A stretch of 64,000 bases of DNA from Streptomyces cacaoi. Lineage in GTDB: Bacteria; Actinomycetota; Actinomycetes; Streptomycetales; Streptomycetaceae. The stretch's first letter is position 1. Each line of letters begins with the position of its first letter. A program made the translations under genes and the position numbers. The stretch covers positions 1-64,000 of the forward strand of contig NZ_BJMM01000039.1 of the NCBI RefSeq assembly GCF_006539165.1, read 5' to 3'. Below are positions 31,425 through 39,835 of this stretch, piece by piece. The notes beneath the pieces are model-generated. The model was given only the letters and a program-made list of their open reading frames with translations. It ran no database searches and was not told where the DNA came from.

Positions 31425-33569
31425 GTGCCCGGCACCGCAACCCCCTCGGCCCGGCGCTCCTCCGGCACCGGTGCTCCCCCGGCCCCCGCCCCGGGGCCGG
31501 GGGAGCACCGGGCACCGGAAGATCCCCGGGAGAGCCGGGTGTCCCGGCCGGCCTGGGCCGGCGCGGCCGTCGTGACGGGCGCGCTCGTGCTGCTCGTCGC
31601 CGTCCTCGCCGTCGTCGATCTGACGCAGGGCACCGCCGCCGTCGGGACGCGCGAGGTGTGGGAGGCGCTCACCGGGCAGGCCCGGCAGGGCGACTCCTCC
31701 GTCGTGCTCGCCTCGCGTCTGCCACGGATCGCCGCCGGCGTCCTCGTCGGCGTCGGACTCGGCGCCGCCGGTGCGGCGTTGCAGGCCGTGAGCCGCAACG
31801 TGCTCGCCACACCGGACACCCTCGCCGTGAACGCCGGCTCGTATCTGATGCTCGCGCTGGTCTCCGCCACCGGGGTGTCGCTGCCCTTCCTGGCCTCCTC
31901 CGGCGTCGCGTTCGTCGGAGCGCTCGCCGCGGCAGCCGCCGTGCTCGGGCTCTCCGGCCCCGGCACCGGGACCGTCCGGCTCGTGCTGGCCGGCAGCGCG
32001 CTCGCGCTCGGCGTCCGCTCGGTGACCGACGGCCTGCTGCTGCTCTTCCCGGAACGGACCGAGGGCCTCTACCAGTGGGGCCAGGGCTCCATCGGGCAGA
32101 ACGGCGCGGGCGGTGTGGCGCAGATGGCACCGGTCGCGCTCCTCGGGCTCGTCGGGCTGGTGCTCGTCGCCCGCCGTATCGACGTGCTCGGACTGGGCGA
32201 CGACGCCGCACGCGGACTCGGCGTCCCCGTCCGCCGGACGAGGCTCACGGTCGTCGCACTGGCCGCGCTGCTCTCCGCCGCCGCCGTGACGCTCGCCGGG
32301 CCGATCGGCTTCGTCGGGCTGTGCGCCCCGGCGCTGGTGCGCCCGCTCGCGGGCCGGAACCGGGCCTTCGCCCGGGCGCGGCTGACCATCCCCGTGGCCG
32401 GGCTGGCCGGGGCCGCGCTGGTGCTCGGCTCGGATGTGCTGCTGCGGGCCGCCGTCTCCGCCGAGTCCGCCGTCGCCGTGCCCACGGGCGTCGTCACCAG
32501 CGTCGTCGGTGCCGGGTTCCTCGTCGTGATGGCCCTGCGCATCCGGGACGGCGGCGGCGCCTCGGCGCCCGACCGGCTGCGGGTGCGGGGCCGGACCGCG
32601 GTCGTGGTCACCGTGGTCGTCCTGACGGCCGTGGTCGTCGGAGTGGCGCTCGCCGCCGTGCTCCTGGGCGACACCAAGCTGCTGCTCGGCGACGTCGCCA
32701 ACTGGGCGCAGGGACGGGCCGGTCGGGCCACCTCCTTCGTGCTCGACACCCGGGTGCCGCGGGTGCTCGCCGCGCTTCTCGCCGGGGCGGCGCTCGCCCT
32801 GGCCGGCACCCTGGTGCAGGCCGTCACCCGCAACCCCCTCGCGGAGCCCGGCATCCTCGGTGTCTCCGGCGGTGCCGCGCTCGGCGCCGTGCTGGTCGTC
32901 ACCGCGGTGCCGGCCGCCGGCGCGTGGGGCGTCTCCGGTGCCGCGTTCGCCGGCGCCTCGGCCACCGCCGTGCTCGTCTTCGGCCTCGCCGCACGCGGCG
33001 GATTCCGGCAGAACCGGCTCGTCCTCGTCGGCGTCGGCGTGTCGGCCGGGACCAGCGCGCTCATCAGCCTGCTCATCGTCCTCACCGACCCGTTCAACGC
33101 GACGAAGGCGCTCACCTGGCTGTCCGGCTCGACCTACGGGCGGACGGCGGACGAGGTGCTGCCGCTCGCCGTCGTCCTCGTGGCCGGCACCGCCGTCGCC
33201 CTCGCGCGGCGCGGCGCGCTCGACCTCGTCTCGCTCGACGAGGACACACCCCGGCTGCTCGGACTGCGGCTCGGCAGCGGGCGATTCGGCTTCCTCGTGC
33301 TGAGCGTGCTGCTCAGCGCCACCGCCGTGGCCGCCGCCGGCACGATCGGCTTCGTGGGGCTCGTGGCGCCGCACGCCGCCCGGGCGCTGGTGGGCCGGCG
33401 GCATGTGCGCAGCCTGCCCGTGGCGATGCTCCTGGGCGCCACCCTGGTGTGCCTCGCCGATCTGCTCGGCCGTACGGTCATCGCCCCGGCACAGCTCGGC
33501 GCGGGCCTGATGACGGCCGTCGTCGGCACGCCCTACTTCCTCCACCTCCTCGTCCGGAGCCGACGCTGA
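31425..33569 (+). CDS. Fused FecCD-type siderophore permease (two permease units in one chain)
   Basis: The 714-residue product carries two complete FecCD permease domains, as FhuB does, so one polypeptide replaces two. The first unit (about residues 40-375) has AAGVLVGVGLGAAGAALQAV and LAGPIGFVGLCAPALVRPLAG; the second (about 385-714) has LAALLAGAALALAGTLVQAV and AAGTIGFVGLVAPHAARALVG. These are the membrane entry and ATPase-coupling motifs of each half. The GTG at 31425 follows the binding-protein stop by four bases. An N-terminal Pro/Gly-rich cytoplasmic tail of about 40 residues precedes the first helix. Confidence 0.93.
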   Translation: MPGTATPSARRSSGTGAPPAPAPGPGEHRAPEDPRESRVSRPAWAGAAVVTGALVLLVAVLAVVDLTQGTAAVGTREVWEALTGQARQGDSSVVLASRLPRIAAGVLVGVGLGAAGAALQAVSRNVLATPDTLAVNAGSYLMLALVSATGVSLPFLASSGVAFVGALAAAAAVLGLSGPGTGTVRLVLAGSALALGVRSVTDGLLLLFPERTEGLYQWGQGSIGQNGAGGVAQMAPVALLGLVGLVLVARRIDVLGLGDDAARGLGVPVRRTRLTVVALAALLSAAAVTLAGPIGFVGLCAPALVRPLAGRNRAFARARLTIPVAGLAGAALVLGSDVLLRAAVSAESAVAVPTGVVTSVVGAGFLVVMALRIRDGGGASAPDRLRVRGRTAVVVTVVVLTAVVVGVALAAVLLGDTKLLLGDVANWAQGRAGRATSFVLDTRVPRVLAALLAGAALALAGTLVQAVTRNPLAEPGILGVSGGAALGAVLVVTAVPAAGAWGVSGAAFAGASATAVLVFGLAARGGFRQNRLVLVGVGVSAGTSALISLLIVLTDPFNATKALTWLSGSTYGRTADEVLPLAVVLVAGTAVALARRGALDLVSLDEDTPRLLGLRLGSGRFGFLVLSVLLSATAVAAAGTIGFVGLVAPHAARALVGRRHVRSLPVAMLLGATLVCLADLLGRTVIAPAQLGAGLMTAVVGTPYFLHLLVRSRR

Positions 33570-33579
33570 GGACACGGCC

Positions 33580-33585
33580 TAGGAT
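33580..33585 (+). promoter_or_regulatory. -10 box (TAGGAT) of a leaderless promoter
   Basis: TAGGAT lies six bases before the ATG of the small membrane protein gene, so its message is predicted to start at the ATG. It lies only 11 bases after the permease stop. Confidence 0.6.
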
Positions 33586-33591
33586 CGCGGC

Positions 33592-33951
33592 ATGCTGCGA
33601 CGTACGCCCGGATGGTGGCTTCAGACAACCGGCGTGGTGCACACGGCACTCGGGGCCGTGCTGTACCGGGACGTGTACGCGGGAATGGGCCGCGACAAGG
33701 TGCTCGCGACCGTGCCCGAACGGGGCGACCGTGCCACCGCGTTCTGGTTCACCGCGGCCGGTACCGCGATCTTCCTCGGCGGCCGGCTGCTGCGTTCCGC
33801 CGAGGAACACGGGGACGGCGCCGCGCAGCGCACCGCCGGCGCGACCCTGCTCGGCGTCGGTGCTGTGGGCTCCGCCATGATGCCGCGCGGCGGCTTCTGG
33901 GCCCTCCTCGCCATCGGCGGCGCGGCCGTACGCCGGGGGAGAAAGCTCTAG
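33592..33951 (+). CDS. Small membrane protein (DUF6463-like)
   Basis: The 119-residue product starts LRRTPGWWLQTTGVVHTALG and contains AFWFTAAGTAIFLGGRLLRS and two further hydrophobic stretches, giving about four short helices. It resembles the DUF6463 family; function is unknown. It has its own leaderless promoter. The stop codon TAG at 33949-33951 is interlocked with the sdhB stop on the other strand: both genes use the same CTAG palindrome. Confidence 0.7.
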   Translation: MLRRTPGWWLQTTGVVHTALGAVLYRDVYAGMGRDKVLATVPERGDRATAFWFTAAGTAIFLGGRLLRSAEEHGDGAAQRTAGATLLGVGAVGSAMMPRGGFWALLAIGGAAVRRGRKL

Positions 33952-34751
33952 CTCCGGTTGCCTGTTCGGCGGGCCGCGCGGAGGTATTCGCGGTTCATCG
34001 CGGCGATCGACGGCATCGGGATGCCCTTGGGACAGGCGGTGGCGCAGGCGCCGGTCAGGGTGCAGCCGCCGAAGCCCTCCTCGTCCATCCGGTCGACCAT
34101 GTCCAGCACCCGGGTCTCCCGCTCCGGTGCGCCCTGCGGCAGCACGTTCAGATGGTTGACCTTGGCCGAGGTGAACAGCATGGCCGAGCCGTTGGGGCAG
34201 GCGGCCACACAGGCGCCGCAGCCGATGCACTCGGCGTGGGTGAACGCGGCGTCGGCGTCCGGCTTGGGCACCGGGGTGGCGTGTGCCTCCGGCGCGCTGC
34301 CGGTGGGCACGGTGATGTAGCCGCCGGCGCCGATGACGCGGTCGAAGGCGGAGCGGTCGACGACCAGGTCCCGTACGACGGGGAAGGCCGCGGCGCGCCA
34401 CGGCTCGATGTCGATGGTGTCGCCGTCCGCGAAGTGCCGCATGTGCAGCTGGCAGGTGGTGGTGCGTTCCGGGCCGTGCGCCTGGCCGTTGATGACCATG
34501 CCGCAGGCCCCGCAGATGCCCTCGCGGCAGTCGTGGTCGAAGGCGACCGGCTCCTCGCCGCGCAGGATCAGCGCCTCGTTGAGGGTGTCGAGCATCTCCA
34601 GGAACGACATGTCGGGGGAGATGTCCTCGACCTCGTAGGTGTGCATGCCGCCGGGTGAACCGGCGTCCGGCTGGCGCCAGATGCGCAGGGTCAGCCGCAT
34701 GCCCCGGCCGGTCCGGCCGTGCGCGGTGTCGTCGGTGGCGGGGACGCTCAT
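33948..34751 (-). CDS. sdhB: Succinate dehydrogenase/fumarate reductase iron-sulfur subunit
   Basis: The 267-residue subunit passes electrons from the flavin to the quinone site. The [2Fe-2S] cluster cysteines are in DCREGICGACGMVINGQ and TTTCQLH; the C-terminal ferredoxin part has CIGCGACVAACPNGSAM and GACATACPKGIPMPS for the [4Fe-4S] and [3Fe-4S] clusters. The ATG overlaps the sdhA stop. The gene set and order sdhC-sdhA-sdhB, with one membrane subunit, resemble mycobacterial Sdh1. Confidence 0.95.
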   Translation of the reverse strand: MSVPATDDTAHGRTGRGMRLTLRIWRQPDAGSPGGMHTYEVEDISPDMSFLEMLDTLNEALILRGEEPVAFDHDCREGICGACGMVINGQAHGPERTTTCQLHMRHFADGDTIDIEPWRAAAFPVVRDLVVDRSAFDRVIGAGGYITVPTGSAPEAHATPVPKPDADAAFTHAECIGCGACVAACPNGSAMLFTSAKVNHLNVLPQGAPERETRVLDMVDRMDEEGFGGCTLTGACATACPKGIPMPSIAAMNREYLRAARRTGNRS

Positions 34752-36700
34752 GTGTAGCTCCGCTGGGTGGGGTGGACGTGGGCGAAGTCGAGATGTTCCC
34801 TGTGGAGCACGGGCGGCCGGCCGGTGCCGGTGAACTCCCAGGCGGCGACGTAGGAGAACTCCTCGTCCTTGCGGGCGGCCTCGCCCTGCTCGGTGCGGGA
34901 CTCCTCGCGGAAGTGGCCGCCGCAGGACTCGGTGCGGTGCAGCGCGTCCAGGCACATGAGTTCGGCCAGTTCGAGGTGGTCGGCGACGCGGTTGGCCTTC
35001 TCCAGCGACTGGTTGAGGGTCTCGCCCGAGCCGGGCACCCGCACCCGCTCCCAGAACTCGGCGCGCAGCTGCGGCACCCGCTCCAGCGCCTTGCGCAGCC
35101 CGGCCTCGGTACGAGACATCCCGCACTCGTCCCACAGCAGTTCGCCCAGCTCCCGGTGGAAGGAGTCGGGGGTGCGGTCGCCCTGGTTGGACAGCAGCGC
35201 GTACAGCCGTTCCGTGACGGCGGACACCGCCTCGTGGACGGCCGGATGGTCCGCCGTGGGCGTGTCCGTGTGCGGATGCCGGGCGAGGTAGTCGCCGAGG
35301 GTGGCGGGCAGCACGAAGTAGCCGTCGGCGAGGCCCTGCATCAGCGCGGAGGCGCCGAGCCGGTTGGCCCCGTGGTCGGAGAAGTTGGCCTCGCCGATGG
35401 CGAAGAGGCCGGGAACGGTGGTCTGGAGGTCGTAGTCGACCCACAGGCCGCCCATCGTGTAGTGGATCGCGGGATAGATCCGCATGGGACGCTCGTAGGG
35501 GTCCTCGGCGGTGATCCGCGCGTACATCTCGAAGAGGTTGCCGTACTTCTCCTCGACGGCGGCGCGGCCCATCCGGGCGAGCGCGTCGGCGAAGTCGAGG
35601 TAGACGCCCTGCCCGCCGGGGCCGACGCCGCGCCCTTCGTCGCACACGTTCTTGGCGGCGCGGGAGGCGATGTCGCGGGGGACGAGGTTGCCGAACGAGG
35701 GGTAGAGCCGCTCCAGGTAGTAGTCGCGCTCGTCCTCGGGGATGTCCTGCGGCGGGCGGTGGTCGCCGGCCTTCTTCGGCACCCAGATCCGGCCGTCGTT
35801 GCGCAGCGACTCGCTCATCAGCGTCAGCTTCGACTGGTGGTCGCCGGAGCGCGGGATGCAGGTGGGATGGATCTGGGTGAAGCACGGGTTGGCGAAGTGG
35901 GCGCCCCTGCGGTGGGCCCGCCAGACGGCCGTCGCGTTGGAGTTCTTGGCGTTGGTCGACAGATAGAAGGCGTTGCCGTAGCCGCCGGTGGCCAGGACGA
36001 CGGCGTCGGCGAAGTAGGTGTCGATCCGCCCGGTCAGCAGGTCCCGGGCGACGATTCCGCGGGCGCGGCCGTCGATGACGAGCAGATCGAGCATCTCGGT
36101 GCGCGGATGCATCTCGACGGTGCCGGCCGCGATCTGCCGGGAGAGCGCCTGGTAGGCCCCGAGCAGCAGTTGCTGGCCGGTCTGGCCGCGCGCGTAGAAC
36201 GTCCGGGAGACCTGCACGCCGCCGAACGACCGGGTGTCCAGCAGCCCCCCGTACTCCCGCGCGAACGGCACGCCCTGCGCGACGCACTGGTCGATGATCT
36301 CCACGGAGACCTCGGCGAGCCGGTGCACATTGGACTCGCGGGAGCGGAAGTCACCGCCCTTGACGGTGTCGTAGAACAGCCGCTGCACGGAGTCGCCGTC
36401 GTTGCGGTAGTTCTTCGCCGCGTTGATCCCGCCCTGCGCGGCCACCGAGTGCGCCCGGCGCGGCGAGTCCTGGTAGCAGAACTGGACGACGCGGTAGCCG
36501 GCCTCGGCCAGCGTCGCCCCGGCCGAGCCGCCGGCCAGCCCGGTGCCGACGACGATGACGGTGTGCTTGCGCCGGTTGGCCGGGTTGACCAGCTTCATCT
36601 CGAACCGCCGCCGCTTCCACCGCTCGGCGATCGGCCCGTCGGGTGCCTTCGTGTCGACGAGTGGCTCGCCCGTCGTCCAGCTCTCGTAGGGGGTGCTCAT
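34748..36700 (-). CDS. sdhA: Succinate dehydrogenase/fumarate reductase flavoprotein subunit
   Basis: The 650-residue catalytic subunit oxidises succinate (or reduces fumarate) with covalent FAD. The FAD-binding start is TVIVVGTGLAGGSAGATLAE (about residue 46), and the FAD-attaching His lies in DSPRRAHSVAAQGGINAAKN. Active-site segments FTQIHPTCIPRSGDHQSKL and HYTMGGLWVDYDLQTT are present. It overlaps sdhB by four bases and follows sdhC by one base, so the three form an operon on the minus strand. Length and motifs fit the Sdh1-type subfamily. Confidence 0.96.
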   Translation of the reverse strand: MSTPYESWTTGEPLVDTKAPDGPIAERWKRRRFEMKLVNPANRRKHTVIVVGTGLAGGSAGATLAEAGYRVVQFCYQDSPRRAHSVAAQGGINAAKNYRNDGDSVQRLFYDTVKGGDFRSRESNVHRLAEVSVEIIDQCVAQGVPFAREYGGLLDTRSFGGVQVSRTFYARGQTGQQLLLGAYQALSRQIAAGTVEMHPRTEMLDLLVIDGRARGIVARDLLTGRIDTYFADAVVLATGGYGNAFYLSTNAKNSNATAVWRAHRRGAHFANPCFTQIHPTCIPRSGDHQSKLTLMSESLRNDGRIWVPKKAGDHRPPQDIPEDERDYYLERLYPSFGNLVPRDIASRAAKNVCDEGRGVGPGGQGVYLDFADALARMGRAAVEEKYGNLFEMYARITAEDPYERPMRIYPAIHYTMGGLWVDYDLQTTVPGLFAIGEANFSDHGANRLGASALMQGLADGYFVLPATLGDYLARHPHTDTPTADHPAVHEAVSAVTERLYALLSNQGDRTPDSFHRELGELLWDECGMSRTEAGLRKALERVPQLRAEFWERVRVPGSGETLNQSLEKANRVADHLELAELMCLDALHRTESCGGHFREESRTEQGEAARKDEEFSYVAAWEFTGTGRPPVLHREHLDFAHVHPTQRSYT

Positions 36701-36701
36701 C

Positions 36702-37484
36702 TCAGTTCACGACTCCCGTCATGACGCCGATCGGGACTGCGAGGAAGCCGGCGGTCAGCACCGCGGCGAGCACGTCGGCCGTGGCCTTGAGCAGGCGCGC
36801 GGCGCCCGGCCTGGTCACCCCGAGGGTCTGGGCCGCCGCCCAGAAGCCGTGCCGGATGTGCAGGCCGACGGCGAGCATCGCGACGATGTAGATGACGCAC
36901 GCGTACCAGGTGCCGAAACCGGCGACGATGTTCTCGTACGGGTGGCCCGCCTGGCCGCGCGGATTGACCGTGCCGGTCGTCAGATCGAGCAGGTGCCAGA
37001 CGACGAAGAGCGCGATGATCACCCCGCCCCAGCGCATGGTGCGCGTCGCGTAATCCGTCCTGCGCCGCCGGTACTTGACCGGACGGGCCGCGATGCCGCG
37101 CCTGCTGAGCTGGTAGGCGCTCACCCCGTGCAGGACGACGGCCGCCAGCAGGACCACACGCACGATCCACAGGAACCACTCGTGGTGCAGGACGGGACCG
37201 CCGATGGTGCGCAGCCAGTGCGCGTAGCCGTTCATCTCGTCCGGCCCGAAGAAGACCTTGAGGTTGCCGAGCATGTGCGCGACCAGATAGCCGAGCATGA
37301 CCAGCCCGCTGACCGCCATGACGGTCTTCTTGCCGATCGTCGAGGACCACAGGGTGCGCAGGAAGCCCCCGCGGGACCGGCCGCGGGGCCGGGGAGGCCG
37401 GGAGGGCCCGGGTGGCCGCGGGGTGCGGGCCGGTGGTGCCGCGGGTGCGCTCCGGGTGCTGGTGTTCGTCGCCGCCGTCGCCAT
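36702..37484 (-). CDS. sdhC: Succinate dehydrogenase membrane anchor, cytochrome b subunit
   Basis: The 260-residue product has an Ala/Pro/Arg-rich head of about 50 residues and then five membrane helices: KTVMAVSGLVMLGYLVAHML, EWFLWIVRVVLLAAVVLHG, MRWGGVIIALFVVWHLLDL, CVIYIVAMLAVGLHIRHGFW and a last one ending MTGVVN. Several helix His residues (in VAHMLG, VVLHGVS, VVWHLLD and LHIRHG) could ligate two hemes, as in single-anchor type B complexes. The ATG at 37484 is chosen over an upstream in-frame ATG because it fits the divergent promoter region with the LysR gene. Confidence 0.9.
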   Translation of the reverse strand: MATAATNTSTRSAPAAPPARTPRPPGPSRPPRPRGRSRGGFLRTLWSSTIGKKTVMAVSGLVMLGYLVAHMLGNLKVFFGPDEMNGYAHWLRTIGGPVLHHEWFLWIVRVVLLAAVVLHGVSAYQLSRRGIAARPVKYRRRRTDYATRTMRWGGVIIALFVVWHLLDLTTGTVNPRGQAGHPYENIVAGFGTWYACVIYIVAMLAVGLHIRHGFWAAAQTLGVTRPGAARLLKATADVLAAVLTAGFLAVPIGVMTGVVN

Positions 37485-37542
37485 GGTTGTCGACGGTAAG
37501 GAGCCCCGGAGCATCAGTCCAAGACATGAAGGAGCTGTACCC

Positions 37543-37559
37543 GATAGCCTGCGGCTATC
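37543..37559. promoter_or_regulatory. Inverted repeat between sdhC and the LysR gene
   Basis: GATAGCC-TGC-GGCTATC is a perfect palindrome containing the T-N11-A pattern of LysR-type sites. It lies 58 bases upstream of sdhC and 23 bases upstream of the LysR ATG, the standard autoregulated divergent layout. Confidence 0.7.
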
Positions 37560-37568
37560 AACGCTGTC

Positions 37569-37574
37569 TATCCT
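37569..37574 (+). promoter_or_regulatory. -10 box (TATCCT) of a leaderless promoter for the LysR gene
   Basis: TATCCT is followed by eight bases and the ATG at 37583. The inverted repeat just upstream covers the place of the -35 box. Confidence 0.6.
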
Positions 37575-37582
37575 GGGACACC

Positions 37583-38473
37583 ATGCAGCTCCAGCAGCTT
37601 CGCTACTTCGCGGCCGTCGCCGAGACCCGCCACTTCACCCGCGCCGCCCAGCGCGAGCACGTCGCCCAGCCCTCGCTCTCCCAGCAGATCCGGGCGCTGG
37701 AGCGGGAGTTGGGCGCCGAACTCTTCCACCGGGCCCGCGGGCACATCTCGCTGACCGACGCCGGCGCCGCGCTGCTGCCGCTCGCCCGCAGGGTGCTGGC
37801 CGACACCGAGACCGCACGCCGCGAGGTCCAGGAGGTCGCCCAGCTGCGCCGCGGCCGGGTCCGGCTCGGGGCGCCGCCCAGCCTGTGCGCGAGCATCGTC
37901 CCGGATGTGCTGCGCGCCTTCCACGACCGCTATCCCGGTGTGGACCTGGTGGTGCACGAGGACGGCTCCCAGGACCTGGTGCGGGTGCTGGCCGCCGGCG
38001 AGCTGGACCTCGCGCTGATCATCACCCCGCTCGCCGGCCAGCGCCCGGCGCTGACCACCGTCGAGCTGCTGCGCGAGGAGCTGGTCCTCGTCTCGCCGCC
38101 GGAGGAGCCCGCGCCGGTGCGCGGCGGCCGGATCCGCGTCGACGATCTGCGCGAGCGCCCCCTGGCGATGTTCCGACGCGGCTACGACCTGCGGGAGTTC
38201 ACCGTCGCCGCCTGCCGCGAGGCCGGTTTCGAGCCCGTCTTCGGCGTCGAGGGCGGCGAGATGGACGCCGTACTGGCCTTCGTGAGGGCGGGGTTGGGGC
38301 TCGCCGTCGTGCCGAGCATGGTGGCCGACCGGTCCGGCCTGCGCACCACCCGGTTCGCCGCGCCCGGCCTGCACCGCACCATCTCCGTCGCGCACCGGGG
38401 CGACGTCTCGCCGCCCCGCGCGGCCCGCGAACTCCAGCGCATCCTCACCGAACGGCTCGCCCGCGACGGCTGA
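37583..38473 (+). CDS. LysR-family transcriptional regulator
   Basis: The 296-residue protein has an N-terminal winged helix-turn-helix (MQLQQLRYFAAVAETRHF, AAQREHVAQPSLSQQIRALE, HISLTDAGAALLP) and a C-terminal effector-binding domain (GRVRLGAPPSLCASIVPDVL and VRAGLGLAVVPSMVA). It is divergent from the sdhCAB operon with a palindromic site between, so it most likely controls sdhCAB and itself. The effector is unknown; a C4-dicarboxylate would be a reasonable guess. The ATG at 37583 is set by the -10 box eight bases upstream. Confidence 0.94.
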   Translation: MQLQQLRYFAAVAETRHFTRAAQREHVAQPSLSQQIRALERELGAELFHRARGHISLTDAGAALLPLARRVLADTETARREVQEVAQLRRGRVRLGAPPSLCASIVPDVLRAFHDRYPGVDLVVHEDGSQDLVRVLAAGELDLALIITPLAGQRPALTTVELLREELVLVSPPEEPAPVRGGRIRVDDLRERPLAMFRRGYDLREFTVAACREAGFEPVFGVEGGEMDAVLAFVRAGLGLAVVPSMVADRSGLRTTRFAAPGLHRTISVAHRGDVSPPRAARELQRILTERLARDG

Positions 38474-38495
38474 ACGGCCGGGCCGGGCGCGGTGG

Positions 38496-39128
38496 TCACA
38501 GCCCCAGCCGGGCCTCGTGCACCCGCGCGACGGCCTCCTTGTCGCCGTCCGGCTCGACCCGGGCGGAGTCCTGCCGTCCGGAGACGAACAGCAGCAGCTC
38601 CGACGGCGAACCGGTGACGGTCACCACGGGCGTGCCCTTGCGGGCCACCGCCGTCTGCCCGTTGGGCCGGCGCAGCACCAGACCGACGGGCGACCTGCGG
38701 CCGTAGAGCCGGGCGCCGGACTCCAGCCGCCGCCACAGCGCGTCCTCGAAGACGGCGTCCAGTTCGCGCGGCGTCCAGTCCGGCTGGGCACGCCGTACGT
38801 CCTCGGTGTGGATGAAGAACTCCACGGTGTTGGCCGCCTCGTCCACCTGCTTGAGCGCGAACGGCGACATCCGGGGCGGGCCGGTGCGGATGAGCTGGAG
38901 CAGTTCCTCGTACGGCTTGGCGGCGAACTCGCCCTGGACGCGCTCCAGTCGGGCGGCGAGCGGCTTGAGCAGCAGCCCGCCCGCGGCGTCCCCGCGCCGC
39001 TCGCGCACCACCACGTGCGCGGCCAGATCCCGGGTCCTCCATCCCTCGCACAGGGTGGGGGCATCGGGTCCGGAGGACTCCAACAGGTCGGCGAGCAGCA
39101 GGCGTTCCCGCTTGGCATGGGTCGACAT
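38496..39128 (-). CDS. TIGR03085-type maleylpyruvate isomerase/DinB-like metal-binding protein
   Basis: The 210-residue product resembles the TIGR03085 family, mycothiol-dependent-isomerase-like four-helix proteins of actinobacteria. Visible features are the helix start KRERLLLADLLESSGPDAPT, CEGWRTRDLAAHVVVRE with a metal-binding His, and NTVEFFIHTEDVRRAQPDW with a second His pair position. Enzyme activity has not been assigned to this subgroup. The ATG at 39128 lies six bases after a TACGCT -10 box on the minus strand, so the message is predicted to be leaderless. It is convergent with the LysR gene. Confidence 0.85.
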   Translation of the reverse strand: MSTHAKRERLLLADLLESSGPDAPTLCEGWRTRDLAAHVVVRERRGDAAGGLLLKPLAARLERVQGEFAAKPYEELLQLIRTGPPRMSPFALKQVDEAANTVEFFIHTEDVRRAQPDWTPRELDAVFEDALWRRLESGARLYGRRSPVGLVLRRPNGQTAVARKGTPVVTVTGSPSELLLFVSGRQDSARVEPDGDKEAVARVHEARLGL

Positions 39129-39134
39129 GCGGTC

Positions 39135-39140
39135 AGCGTA
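39135..39140 (-). promoter_or_regulatory. -10 box (TACGCT) of a leaderless promoter
   Basis: On the minus strand TACGCT is followed by six bases and the ATG at 39128. Confidence 0.5.
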
Positions 39141-39253
39141 GACCTGCGGCGCCACCGTGCCCGAGTGGTCGCGCTGCGTGTTCCCCGCACGTCAGGGCGT
39201 ATCCGCCGGCGGGAGGGCGACGCGGGAGGTGACGGCTGCGCGGCGACCTGCGG

Positions 39254-39259
39254 GACAAT
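39254..39259 (+). promoter_or_regulatory. -10-like box (GACAAT) before hisI
   Basis: GACAAT is six bases before the hisI ATG, the leaderless spacing seen at several other genes here. No ribosome site is visible. Confidence 0.45.
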
Positions 39260-39265
39260 GGACGC

Positions 39266-39631
39266 ATGTCCCAGGAGAGCTCCCTCGACCCCGCCGTCGC
39301 CGCCCGCCTCAAGCGCAGCCCCGACGGCCTCGTCCCCGCCATCGCCCAGCAGTACGACACCGGCGAGGTGCTGATGCTCGGCTGGATGGACGACGAGGCG
39401 CTGCACCGCACCCTCACCTCCGGGCGGGCCACGTACTGGAGCCGCAGCCGCGGTGAGTACTGGGTCAAGGGCGACACCTCGGGCCATGTGCAGTGGGTCA
39501 GGTCCGTGGCGCTGGACTGCGACGCGGACACCGTCCTCGTGCGGGTCGACCAGGTCGGCGCCGCCTGCCACACCGGCGCCCGCACCTGCTTCGACGCCGA
39601 CGTCCTGCCGCTCGGCCCCACCGCGTCCTGA
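39266..39631 (+). CDS. hisI: Phosphoribosyl-AMP cyclohydrolase
   Basis: HisI opens the adenine ring of phosphoribosyl-AMP to give ProFAR, the substrate of PriA. The 121-residue monofunctional form (no HisE part) carries the Zn/Mg residues in VLMLGWMDDEALHRTL, GRATYWSRSRGEYWVKGD, ALDCDADTVLVRVDQ and the Cys/His motif GAACHTGARTCF. It lies apart from the main his operon, next to trpE, an order known in Streptomyces; transposon and iron/sdh genes separate the two his blocks here. Confidence 0.97.
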   Translation: MSQESSLDPAVAARLKRSPDGLVPAIAQQYDTGEVLMLGWMDDEALHRTLTSGRATYWSRSRGEYWVKGDTSGHVQWVRSVALDCDADTVLVRVDQVGAACHTGARTCFDADVLPLGPTAS

Positions 39632-39708
39632 CCCGCGGCCGCACCGTCCGCGGGCCCCGTCCGCGGGCCCTGTCCACGGGGGCGCCCCGCAGCACGTCCA
39701 CAGAACCG

Positions 39709-39760
39709 CGTCGAAGCGGTACGTCGAAGCGGTACGTCGAAGCAGCACGTCGAAGCGGTA
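39709..39760. repeat. Four tandem copies of a 13-base repeat upstream of trpE
   Basis: CGTCGAAGCGGTA occurs exactly at 39709, 39722 and 39748, with CGTCGAAGCAGCA at 39735; degenerate GAAGCAG words go on to about 39805. The array ends 70 bases before the trpE -10 box. It is non-coding. Confidence 0.85.
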
Positions 39761-39829
39761 TGGAGCGCACGAAGCAGTACAAGCAGCACGAAGTCACAAG
39801 AAGCAGCCCGGGGCGCACCCGCCAAGAAG

Positions 39830-39835
39830 TAGGCT
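39830..39835 (+). promoter_or_regulatory. trpE: -10 box (TAGGCT) of a leaderless trpE promoter
   Basis: TAGGCT lies eight bases before the trpE ATG, so transcription should start at or near the ATG; this leaves no room for a translated leader-peptide attenuator from this promoter. Confidence 0.65.
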
